From Candidatus Omnitrophota bacterium (GTDB lineage Bacteria > Omnitrophota > Gorgyraeia > Gygaellales > Profunditerraquicolaceae), in the NCBI GenBank assembly GCA_903907475.1, contig CAIVOB010000084.1, positions 1 to 5,867 on the forward strand: a stretch of 5,867 nucleotides of DNA, written 5' to 3'. A model generated the notes under the pieces. It did no database searches and was not told the origin of the DNA. It saw only the letters and a list, made by a program, of their open reading frames with translations. The translations under genes were made by a program, and so were the position numbers. Shown in pieces: positions 1 through 5,867 of the stretch (positions are counted from its first letter, which is position 1; the number at the start of each line of letters is the position of its first letter).

Positions 1-177
1 CGTGCGAGAAACAAAACCAGGCAGGCCCCGCTAATTTTATAGTAAGATTTTGCAAATGAATACACTTTGCGCTGATAGGCACCTGGCCCAATTTTGTGGT
101 GGGGATTTGTTATTTCTATGCGGAAAATTTAAATTTATTCCTTGAAAAGGGCGGTGATTTCATATAGAATACTCCAC
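1..177. other. Gene-free 5' flank, unassigned
   Basis: No convincing gene is visible here. On the + strand all three frames are broken by stops. On the - strand one frame stays open from about 128 to the left edge (42 codons), but it has no ATG and is too short to trust. The first 105 bases are mixed in composition, with GC-rich blocks (CCAGGCAGGCCCCG at 17-30, GGCACCTGGCCC at 78-89). They contain short inverted repeats: GCAAA 52-56 with TTTGC 66-70, CCCA 87-90 with TGGG 100-103, and the distant pair CCAGG 17-21 with CCTGG 82-86. Bases 124-139 are almost pure A/T. The segment could be the end of an upstream transcription unit, part of a structured RNA, or plain intergenic DNA. I could not match it to tmRNA, SRP RNA, RNase P RNA or 6S RNA signatures from memory. 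Confidence 0.5.
107..135 (+). promoter_or_regulatory. Possible sigma70-type promoter for the kinase-transaldolase-lptD unit
   Basis: TTGTTA at 107-112 and TAAATT at 130-135 are separated by 17 bases. Each matches 4 of 6 bases of the -35 and -10 consensus boxes, and the -10 lies in an AT-rich tract. Transcription would begin near 142, giving a leader of about 35 bases before the kinase ATG at 178. The location is sensible, but matches of this quality are common by chance in AT-rich DNA. Confidence 0.3.
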
Positions 178-1104
178 ATGGTTAAAAGATTTATTATCGC
201 AATTGATTTGGGTGGAACGAATTTTAAGTGCGCTTTATTAGATAGTAATTTAAAAATTAAAGCCAAAAGTATATTTAGCACAAAGAGTTTCGCAAATAAG
301 GAAAAGCTTATTGCCGGCATTGCCGCGGCGATTAATAGTTTTATTTTTAATCTGAAATTAGAGAAAAAAAATATTTTAGGAATAGGCATTGGTTTGCCCG
401 GGCCGGTGGATAGCGCAAAAGGTATTGTGCATTTTCTTCCTAACATTAAAGGTTGGAAGGAAGTAGCTTTAAAGAGAATTTTAGAAACTAAAATTAAGCT
501 TCCGGTTTTTATTGATAATGACGCTAAATTAATGACCTTAGCGGAATATTCCTTGGGCGCGGCGGCAGGTTATAAAAATGTCTTATGTTTGACTTTAGGC
601 ACCGGTGTCGGGGCAGGATTAATTTTAAATGAGGTGCTTTATCGCGGGAATGATAACGCTGCCGGTGAACTTGGTCATTTACCTTTGAATGAGTCCGGAC
701 CGTTTTGCGGTTGCGGTAGTCAAGCTTGTTTAGAAACTTATATTGGGAATGCCGCCTTGATTAAAGCGGCAAGAAAAGAATTTCGTGCTGATATTTCTCT
801 GGAATTAGTTAGTCAGATGGCCAAAGCCCATCAATTGAAAGCGATAAAATTTTGGAATCAGATTGGTGTTAAATTAGGTTTAGTTTTAAGCGGAGTAGTA
901 AATTTACTTAATTTGGATGCGATCGTGATCGGCGGTGGTGTCGCTAGTTCCGGAAAAACATTGTTTGCGAGCGTTAAACAAACGATTAGCAAACGCGCGA
1001 TGAGTATCCAGGCAAAAAGAGTTAAGGTGTTCAAAGCTAAATTAGGGATTAATGCTGGATTAATCGGAGCGGGTTTTTTAGTTAAGGAGAGGTTAAAATC
1101 ATGA
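178..1104 (+). CDS. ROK-family sugar kinase (glucokinase-like)
   Basis: Predicted cytoplasmic ATP-dependent kinase of 308 aa, the normal ROK length, phosphorylating a hexose or N-acetylhexosamine at the 6-hydroxyl. Seen in the protein: the N-terminal phosphate-binding motif DLGGTNFK (10-17), the catalytic aspartate in IDNDAK (D115), the second phosphate loop [10 protein letters not shown] (139-148 region), AGELGH with sugar-contacting E164 and zinc ligand H167, and the ROK zinc motif [10 protein letters not shown] with C177, C179 and C184. The usual glycine before the last cysteine is alanine (A183). IGGG near 251-254 marks the C-terminal ATP-site lobe. I chose ATG 178 because [14 protein letters not shown] starts as ROK proteins do. 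A TTG at 142 would add 12 residues with no family support. No clear Shine-Dalgarno precedes 178. The stop overlaps the transaldolase start. The family is certain; the substrate (glucose, GlcNAc, ManNAc or fructose) cannot be read from the sequence. Confidence 0.93.
   Translation: MVKRFIIAIDLGGTNFKCALLDSNLKIKAKSIFSTKSFANKEKLIAGIAAAINSFIFNLKLEKKNILGIGIGLPGPVDSAKGIVHFLPNIKGWKEVALKRILETKIKLPVFIDNDAKLMTLAEYSLGAAAGYKNVLCLTLGTGVGAGLILNEVLYRGNDNAAGELGHLPLNESGPFCGCGSQACLETYIGNAALIKAARKEFRADISLELVSQMAKAHQLKAIKFWNQIGVKLGLVLSGVVNLLNLDAIVIGGGVASSGKTLFASVKQTISKRAMSIQAKRVKVFKAKLGINAGLIGAGFLVKERLKS
1084..1092 (+). promoter_or_regulatory. Ribosome binding site of the transaldolase
   Basis: AAGGAGAGG lies inside the end of the kinase gene, 8 bases before ATG 1101. 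It is the strongest Shine-Dalgarno in the window. It fixes the transaldolase start and shows that the second gene can initiate on its own despite the ATGA overlap. Confidence 0.8.
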
Positions 1105-1745
1105 AAATTTTTATCGATACTGCTAATATTAAAGAAATAAAAGAAGCCGTGAGTTTAGGGCTCATTGATGGGGTGACGACCAACCCTACTTTAATCGCCA
1201 AAGAAGGCCGCGATTTGCCAGCCGTTTTAAAAGATATTTGCGGCTTAGTAAGTGGCCCGGTGAGTGCGGAAGTAATTAGCTTCGATGCTCCGGGAATGCT
1301 CAAAGAGGCGCATGAATTAGTGAAGCTTGCCGCAAATATTGTGATTAAGGTTCCTTTGACTAAAGAAGGGTTAAAAGCCGTCAAAATTTTGTCTGCTGAA
1401 GGTGTTAAGACTAATGTCACGCTTTGTTTTTCTGCCGCCCAAGCTTTACTTGTCGCTAAAGCTGGAGCAACTTATGTTTCTCCTTTTATCGGCCGGCTTG
1501 ATGATATCGGTCAAGAAGGAATGAATTTAATTCGGCAGATTAAGCAAATTTACGTAAACTATAATTTTAAAACTCAGATTATTGTCGCTTCGGTGCGTAA
1601 TCCGCTACACGTTGTGGATGCGGCTTTAGTGGGAGCGGATATCGCCACTATTCCTTATACGGTGATTGAGCAATTGATTAAACATCCTTTAACGGATAAT
1701 GGTATAAATAAGTTTTTAGCGGATCATAAAAAAATTCCTCAGTAA
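1101..1745 (+). CDS. tal: Transaldolase, small TalC/MipB type
   Basis: Cytoplasmic class I aldolase-fold enzyme of 214 aa. It should transfer dihydroxyacetone between sedoheptulose-7-phosphate plus glyceraldehyde-3-phosphate and erythrose-4-phosphate plus fructose-6-phosphate in the non-oxidative pentose phosphate pathway. The full TIM barrel is present: FIDTANI with D6, [12 protein letters not shown] (24-35), the Schiff-base lysine in VIKVPLT (K83), TNVTL (104-108), [13 protein letters not shown] (125-137) with R132, and the C-terminal [17 protein letters not shown]. The closely related fructose-6-phosphate aldolase FsaA has Gln59 and Tyr131; this protein has Glu57 and Phe129 at the equivalent positions. 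That is the true-transaldolase pattern and closely resembles Bacillus TalC. The start is set by a strong Shine-Dalgarno. The gene overlaps the kinase by ATGA and ends 3 nt before lptD, so the three are very likely co-transcribed. Confidence 0.95.
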   Translation: MKIFIDTANIKEIKEAVSLGLIDGVTTNPTLIAKEGRDLPAVLKDICGLVSGPVSAEVISFDAPGMLKEAHELVKLAANIVIKVPLTKEGLKAVKILSAEGVKTNVTLCFSAAQALLVAKAGATYVSPFIGRLDDIGQEGMNLIRQIKQIYVNYNFKTQIIVASVRNPLHVVDAALVGADIATIPYTVIEQLIKHPLTDNGINKFLADHKKIPQ

Positions 1746-1748
1746 ATT

Positions 1749-3998
1749 ATGCGTATTAAATTTAATTATTTAAAAATTAATGCTTTAGTATTTGTTCTCG
1801 GTCTAATATTTTTGCCGCTTACTCTGGGCTGGGCTGAAGAAGCGCAAGAAATTAAAACCGTTTCAGATGTTCAGGAGATAAAAATACCGAAAGAACCGAA
1901 AGAATCACCAATGATTATTAACGGTGATAATGTGGAGTATTCCGCGGATAGTAAAGAAGTCGTGGCGACTGGGAATATCGATGTTACTTATAAAGGGGCA
2001 AAACTTACTTGTAATAAATTAAAAGTTAATATGCAGTCTAAAGAAGGCGTGGCGGAAGGCAATGCGCGTTTGGAAGATGATAAAGGTGTGATTACGGGTG
2101 AAAAAATCGCTTATGATTTTGCTAATCATACTGGAATAATTTTGAATGCGGATTTTCGGGCTAACCCTTATTTTGGGAAAGCTAGGAAAATGGAGAAGGT
2201 TAGTGACACTGAATACGCTATTAAAAATGGTTATTTTACGACTTGTAATTTAGATCATCCGCATTACCGTTTTGATGCCAAAAGAATTAATATGATTCCC
2301 GGGGATAAAATTCAAGCTCGCCAGATGACGCTTTATCTTGGGCCGTTTCCGTTAATTTATTTACCGTGTTTTAACTATTCCATGAAAGAACCGATTATGC
2401 ATGTTCAGGTTGAGCCGGGTTCGCGTAAGGAATGGGGGCCTTATCTTTTGAGCACTTGGCGTTATAATCTTACCGATAATGTCAATGCACGGGTTTTCCT
2501 GGATTATCGCATTAAACTGGGTTTAGGGGAAGGTTTTGACCTCAACTATAAAAATTCGCTGGCGGGTAATGGTGATTTTAAATATTATTATACTGATGAA
2601 AAAGCGCAGGATTTACCTGCCGATTCTCCTACAGAGTTTCAACGTTATTTTTTACGTTGGCGGCATAAATGGGATATTGATCCGCGCACCAATTTTACGG
2701 CGGAACTCTATAAAATTACCGATGAAAGAAGAAAGTATGATTTAAATCGTAATGTACTTAAGGATTATTTTTATCGTGAATATGAGAAAGATGCGCAACC
2801 CCTAAGTTATGGCCTTCTGCACCATGCTTTTAATTATTCTAGTTTGGATATTCTAGTCCAGATGCGTACTAATCACTGGTTTGATCAAGTTGAGAAAAAG
2901 CCGGAGATTAATTATAATCTTCCTAGTTTACAGCTTGGCGAAACTCCGTTTTATTTTGAAAATTCCACACAACTAGGTAATTACAATAAAAAGGCCACTA
3001 CTTTACCTGTTACTCCTGATGATGTTACGGTGATGAGGTTTGATACGACGAATAAAGTTTCTTTGCCGCTAAAAATTGGTTTCGTGCAATTTAAACCTTT
3101 TGTCAGTAGTCGGCAGACTTTTTATGATAAAGGCGCTAATGGCCAGGACGGTATCGTGCGCACAGTTTTTTACAGCGGCGCGGATATGAGTACGAAATTT
3201 TATCGTATTTATGAGACGAAAACAAATTTCTTAGGGTTAGATATCAATGGCTTAAGGCATATTGTTACTCCGAGCGTGGCTTATTTATATACCCATACAC
3301 CGACAATTCCGATCGATCATATTAAACAGATTGATAGCGTGGATGCGATTAATCGCGGAAGTACCGCTTCTTTATCGTTATCGAATAAATTGCAAACTAA
3401 GCGTAATGGGGCAAGTGTGGATTTTGTGGATTTTTTGATTACCACCGATTATGTGATTGATCCTAAAACCGGAGATAACGCTTTTCTTACTCCTCGGACA
3501 GGAGAGACTTTAAAAGATAATTTTGATGATATTCTTTTTCAATTAAAAGTTTTGCCTTATTCCTGGATGCGTTTTGAATCTGATGCGACTTTCGAGCATT
3601 CTGATCATACCAGTTTAAATTACAATAAGTTTGCGTTGTTTAATTATGGCCTGACTTTTGATTTGGGTAAAGAGCGTTCTTTGACCTTTGGTCAACGTTA
3701 TGAAAGAAAAGGGAGCAATGAAGTGACTTTTGGTTTTGATTGGCGCCTGACTCCGAAGTGGAAATTTTCGATGTATCAGCGTTATAATTTTAAGACATCT
3801 TCTATTATCAATTATGGTTGGCAAGAGCAGCAATATACTCTGACGCGCGATTTACATTGTTGGGACCTGGAAATGAGCTTAAGTAAAACTAAATCCACGG
3901 GTGCCAGTATTTATTTTACCTTTAGATTAAAAGCTTTCCCGGAAAATGAATTTGGTTTTGATCAATCGGTAAGTAGGCAAAACTCCGGCGCGCGGTAA
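1749..3998 (+). CDS. lptD: LPS-assembly outer-membrane protein LptD (OstA/Imp)
   Basis: Outer-membrane beta-barrel of 749 aa that inserts LPS into the outer leaflet, normally with the lipoprotein LptE plugged inside. Seen: a signal peptide with a basic start (MRIKFNYLK), a hydrophobic core (11-26) and likely cleavage after GWA (29/30); a short Lys/Glu/Pro-rich linker; an OstA/LptA-type beta-jellyroll at about 55-136 (INGDNVEYSADSKEVVATGN onward); the family motif YFTTC (162-166) leading into YLGPFPLIYLPCFNY (196-210); and then a long region of alternating aromatic strands, including RHIVTPSVAYLYT (503-515) and RDLHCW (700-705). Four cysteines are present (C88, C166, C207, C704). C166 and C704 match the positions that form one inter-domain disulfide in E. 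coli LptD. No Shine-Dalgarno is visible before the ATG, and the 3-nt gap from the transaldolase suggests translational coupling. No lptE, surA or lptA lies nearby. The sequence is well diverged from proteobacterial LptD, but domain order and motifs make the call firm. Confidence 0.92.
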   Translation: MRIKFNYLKINALVFVLGLIFLPLTLGWAEEAQEIKTVSDVQEIKIPKEPKESPMIINGDNVEYSADSKEVVATGNIDVTYKGAKLTCNKLKVNMQSKEGVAEGNARLEDDKGVITGEKIAYDFANHTGIILNADFRANPYFGKARKMEKVSDTEYAIKNGYFTTCNLDHPHYRFDAKRINMIPGDKIQARQMTLYLGPFPLIYLPCFNYSMKEPIMHVQVEPGSRKEWGPYLLSTWRYNLTDNVNARVFLDYRIKLGLGEGFDLNYKNSLAGNGDFKYYYTDEKAQDLPADSPTEFQRYFLRWRHKWDIDPRTNFTAELYKITDERRKYDLNRNVLKDYFYREYEKDAQPLSYGLLHHAFNYSSLDILVQMRTNHWFDQVEKKPEINYNLPSLQLGETPFYFENSTQLGNYNKKATTLPVTPDDVTVMRFDTTNKVSLPLKIGFVQFKPFVSSRQTFYDKGANGQDGIVRTVFYSGADMSTKFYRIYETKTNFLGLDINGLRHIVTPSVAYLYTHTPTIPIDHIKQIDSVDAINRGSTASLSLSNKLQTKRNGASVDFVDFLITTDYVIDPKTGDNAFLTPRTGETLKDNFDDILFQLKVLPYSWMRFESDATFEHSDHTSLNYNKFALFNYGLTFDLGKERSLTFGQRYERKGSNEVTFGFDWRLTPKWKFSMYQRYNFKTSSIINYGWQEQQYTLTRDLHCWDLEMSLSKTKSTGASIYFTFRLKAFPENEFGFDQSVSRQNSGAR

Positions 3999-4007
3999 AA
4001 TTTTTAT

Positions 4008-4013
4008 TATAAT
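4008..4013 (+). promoter_or_regulatory. Possible -10 box before the dehydrogenase gene
   Basis: A perfect TATAAT sits in the 39-nt gap between lptD and the dehydrogenase, within the AT-rich run that follows the lptD stop. No recognisable -35 box lies 16-18 bases upstream, where the DNA is GC-rich lptD coding sequence, and there is no extended TG motif. It may be an internal promoter for the nucleotide-sugar genes or a chance match. Confidence 0.25.
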
Positions 4014-4019
4014 ATAGTT

Positions 4020-4025
4020 AAGGAT
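4020..4025 (+). promoter_or_regulatory. Weak ribosome binding site of the dehydrogenase
   Basis: AAGGAT precedes ATG 4038 by 12 bases, somewhat further than usual, with an A/T-rich spacer. The next in-frame ATG is far inside the NAD-binding domain (residue 88), so the start at 4038 is secure even though the site is weak. Confidence 0.5.
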
Positions 4026-4037
4026 GTTTTTAAAAAA

Positions 4038-5348
4038 ATGAGCAAAGCACTTTTAGAAATTAAACGTAAAATTAAGCGTAAAGAGTTAAGCGTGGGAGTG
4101 ATCGGTTTAGGATACGTCGGTTTTCCTTTGGCGTTGGAATTTGCTAAAAAAAATTTTACGGTTACGGGTATTGAAATTGACCGGGATCGTCTTAAATGCA
4201 TTGCCCAGAAAAAATCATATATTAGCGATGTTCCGAGCAAAGAGTTAAGAGTGTCGTTAAACAAGGGGCATTTTCAGGCTACGGCCGATTTTTCCGTGAT
4301 GAGCACCTGTGATGTGGTCTTAATTTGTGTGCCCACGCCTTTAAAAAGAAAGAACCTTCCGGATATTTCATTTATTAAAGGAGCAGTTGATTCTGTCGCG
4401 GTGCATCTTAAAAAGGGGGCGTTGGTTATTTTGGAGAGTACCACATATCCGGGGACGACCGAAGAGGAATTACTGCCGATTTTTAAGCGTCATAATTTAG
4501 AGCATGGAAAAGATTTTTATTTATGTTTTTCTCCGGAAAGAATTGACCCGGGGAATAAGCAGTATCCGGTGCATAAGATTCCTAAAGTGGTGGGAGGGAT
4601 AAGCCTCGCGGCGACAAATTTGGGGGTAGAATTTTATAAGATTATTATTGAACGGGTAGTTCCGGTTTCCAGTGCTCGTGCCGCGGAAACGGTAAAGTTA
4701 CTGGAAAACACTTTTCGCCTGATTAACATCGGTTTAATTGATGAATTAGCGATGATGGCGCATAAAATGAAGATTGATATTTGGGAGGTCGTGGAAGCTG
4801 CCGCGACAAAACCTTTTGGATTTATGCCATTTTATCCCGGGCCGGGCGTGGGAGGGCATTGTATTCCTAAGGATCCTTTGTATTTACATTGGAAGGCTAA
4901 AAGTTTTGGTTTTCATTCCCGTTTTATCAGCCTGGCTTCAAATGTTATTCGCGCGATGCCTGATTATATTGTGCAGCGCGTCAAAGACAGCTTGTTAGCT
5001 CAAGGCACTAAAATGAAAGGGGCAAAAATATTAGTTTTGGGAGCGACTTATAAGAGAGATATTAAGGATTTACGTAAATCTCCGAGTATTGACGTGATTA
5101 ATAGTTTAAGAAGCCAGGGGGCGAAAGTTTCTTATGCTGATCCTTTGGTGCCGTATTTAAAGTTAAACGGATTGGATTTAAAAGCAATTAAATTAAGTAA
5201 CGCGGTAATTAAAAGATTCGATTGCTGTGTTATTGCTACGGATCATACTCAAGTTGATTATGCTCAACTATTAAAGTATGCGAAATTAATTTTTGATTCC
5301 CGAAATGTTTTTAAGGGTAATTACAAAGGGAAGGTGGAGCGACTATGA
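4038..5348 (+). CDS. UDP-sugar 6-dehydrogenase, probably UDP-N-acetylglucosamine type (WbpA/TviB-like)
   Basis: Cytoplasmic NAD-dependent enzyme of 436 aa that oxidises C6 of a UDP-hexose twice to give the UDP-hexuronic acid for surface polysaccharide. All three domains of the UDP-glucose/GDP-mannose dehydrogenase family are present. The N-terminal Rossmann fold has GLGYVG (23-28) and E46 at the end of strand 2. ESTTYPGTTEE (133-143) and FSPERIDPG (164-172) follow. The central helices carry K220 and N224 (KLLENTFRLIN). The catalytic loop GPGVGGHCIPKDP has nucleophile C275 and D279. The C-terminal UDP-binding domain has GATYKRDIKDLRKSP (335-349). The ERIDPGN, PKVVGG and GGHCIPKDPLYLHWKAK stretches resemble the UDP-GlcNAc dehydrogenases WbpA and TviB more than plain UDP-glucose dehydrogenase. 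The epimerase that follows, with an ATGA overlap, fits the same reading. Family membership is certain; the choice between GlcNAc, ManNAc and Glc as substrate is inference. Confidence 0.93.
   Translation: MSKALLEIKRKIKRKELSVGVIGLGYVGFPLALEFAKKNFTVTGIEIDRDRLKCIAQKKSYISDVPSKELRVSLNKGHFQATADFSVMSTCDVVLICVPTPLKRKNLPDISFIKGAVDSVAVHLKKGALVILESTTYPGTTEEELLPIFKRHNLEHGKDFYLCFSPERIDPGNKQYPVHKIPKVVGGISLAATNLGVEFYKIIIERVVPVSSARAAETVKLLENTFRLINIGLIDELAMMAHKMKIDIWEVVEAAATKPFGFMPFYPGPGVGGHCIPKDPLYLHWKAKSFGFHSRFISLASNVIRAMPDYIVQRVKDSLLAQGTKMKGAKILVLGATYKRDIKDLRKSPSIDVINSLRSQGAKVSYADPLVPYLKLNGLDLKAIKLSNAVIKRFDCCVIATDHTQVDYAQLLKYAKLIFDSRNVFKGNYKGKVERL
5333..5339 (+). promoter_or_regulatory. Ribosome binding site of the epimerase
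   Basis: GGTGGAG lies within the last codons of the dehydrogenase gene, 5 bases before ATG 5345. Together with the ATGA overlap it supports this start and tight coupling of the two genes. Confidence 0.65.
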
Positions 5349-5867
5349 AATATCTGGTGACCGGCGGCGCGGGTTTTATTGGTTCGCATATTGTTGAGGC
5401 GTTAGTAAAACTTAAACACGAGGTGCGGGTTTTAGATAATTTTTCTAGCGGTAAAATTTCTAATCTTAAAGGTTTAGAAAATAAAATTGATTTAATTAAA
5501 GGAGATATTTGTTCCAAAGCGGTTTGTTCAAAGGCCACGCGGGGAATTGATTTTGTTTTACACCAGGCGGCTTTAAGAAGCGTACCGAAGTCGATGGAAG
5601 ATCCGCACGCTTATAATTGCGTGAACATCGACGGGACTTTGAACATGCTTGAGGCTTCAAGGGATAATAAGGTCAAGCGTTTTATTTTAGCATCTTCGAG
5701 TTCGGTTTATGGTGAAGTTAGTACCTTTCCCCAAAAAGAGAGTTTTGTTCCGGCGCCCATTTCTCCCTACGCTTTAAGTAAGTTAACGGGTGAATATTAC
5801 TGTAAAATTTTTAGCCTTCATTTTGGTTTACCGACTATCGCTTTGCGTTATTTTAATGTTTTTGGCC
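5345..5867 (+). CDS. UDP-sugar 4-epimerase, SDR family (WbpP/TviC/GalE-like), 3' end outside window
   Basis: The first 174 residues of an extended short-chain dehydrogenase/reductase that should invert C4 of a UDP-sugar. Seen: the NAD-binding TGGAGFIGSH (6-15), acidic D31 at the end of the second strand, KGDI (52-55), HQAALRSVPKSMEDP (73-87), the NIDGT motif (94-98), the catalytic serine in ASSSSVYGE (S119), the catalytic pair YALSK (Y142, K146), and LRYFNVFG (167-174) just before the cut. The HQAA..SVP..DP and LRYFNVFG wording resembles the Pseudomonas WbpP and Salmonella TviC UDP-GlcNAc/GlcNAcA epimerases. A full member is about 310-345 aa, so roughly half is present; it is truncated by the window and not visibly broken. 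It overlaps the dehydrogenase by ATGA, so the pair most likely acts in sequence to make a UDP-GalNAcA-type precursor. A decarboxylase or dehydratase with a similar N-terminus is less likely because the Ser/Tyr/Lys set and the HQAA context are epimerase-like. Confidence 0.88.
   Translation, partial: MKYLVTGGAGFIGSHIVEALVKLKHEVRVLDNFSSGKISNLKGLENKIDLIKGDICSKAVCSKATRGIDFVLHQAALRSVPKSMEDPHAYNCVNIDGTLNMLEASRDNKVKRFILASSSSVYGEVSTFPQKESFVPAPISPYALSKLTGEYYCKIFSLHFGLPTIALRYFNVFG

Noticed and set aside
3..128. Possible partial gene on the - strand running off the left edge
   Set aside because: The frame is open for 42 codons but the upstream stop (129-131) leaves no ATG. The only in-frame GTG (65-63) lacks a ribosome binding site. 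An open frame of this length is not rare by chance.
142..177. Upstream TTG start extending the kinase by 12 residues
   Set aside because: The extension precedes the conserved ROK N-terminus, has no family counterpart, and no ribosome binding site lies before the TTG.
135..446. 103-codon open frame on the - strand opposite the start of the kinase
   Set aside because: It lies almost wholly antisense to a kinase gene with clear motifs, has no recognisable domain, and its composition mirrors the coding strand.
1082..1420. 112-codon open frame on the - strand opposite the transaldolase
   Set aside because: Antisense shadow of a certain gene; low-complexity Ser/Leu/Ile-rich product without a family match.
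2536..2745. 69-codon + strand frame inside lptD
   Set aside because: Overlaps lptD in another frame, has no ribosome binding site, and its product looks like a frame-shifted barrel sequence.
3985..4005. Rho-independent terminator at the end of lptD (CCGGCGCGCGG followed by AAAATTTTT)
   Set aside because: The possible stem is only 3 G/C pairs with a 5-base loop, the T run is separated by 5 bases, and the hairpin lies within the last codons. Too weak to call.
3615..4264. Two - strand frames (3615-3833 and 4007-4264) opposite the lptD end and the dehydrogenase start
   Set aside because: Both are antisense to well-supported genes and carry no recognisable motifs. The second would span the only intergenic gap but has no promoter or Shine-Dalgarno that I can see.
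4774..4998. 74-codon + strand frame inside the dehydrogenase
   Set aside because: Covers the catalytic-cysteine region of the dehydrogenase in another frame, with no independent start signal.
5311..5538. 75-codon - strand frame opposite the start of the epimerase
   Set aside because: Antisense to the Rossmann-fold motif of the epimerase; no independent evidence.

Overview
The window is a single co-directional (+ strand) stretch from an AT-rich, diderm (Gram-negative type) bacterium. It carries four complete genes and the 5' part of a fifth. The diderm assignment rests on an LptD-like outer-membrane LPS translocon protein with a signal peptide. The AT-rich coding style, the divergent LptD and the unusual neighbourhood would fit an uncultured diderm lineage such as Omnitrophota. 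That is only an impression, because the window has no phylogenetic marker that settles it.

Layout: 1-177 is a gene-free flank with short inverted repeats, an AT-rich tract and a possible sigma70-type promoter at about 107-135. 178-1104 encodes a ROK-family sugar kinase. 1101-1745 encodes a small TalC-type transaldolase that overlaps the kinase by ATGA. 1749-3998 encodes LptD, starting 3 nt after the transaldolase stop. A 39-nt AT-rich gap with a TATAAT box follows. 4038-5348 encodes a UDP-sugar (probably UDP-GlcNAc) 6-dehydrogenase. 5345-5867 is the start of a WbpP/GalE-type UDP-sugar 4-epimerase that overlaps the dehydrogenase by ATGA and is cut off by the window edge.

How they may work together (inference): the kinase and transaldolase manage hexose and pentose phosphate pools, including fructose-6-phosphate and sedoheptulose-7-phosphate, which are the roots of amino-sugar and ADP-heptose synthesis. 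The dehydrogenase and epimerase convert UDP-HexNAc to UDP-hexuronic acids for surface polysaccharide. LptD places LPS in the outer leaflet. The set reads as a sugar-phosphate to cell-envelope glycan block. I found no mobile element, CRISPR array, tRNA, rRNA or defence gene, and no clear sign of a wholly undescribed system. The most useful leads are the gene linkage, the reduced cysteine set of LptD, and the unexplained 5' flank.
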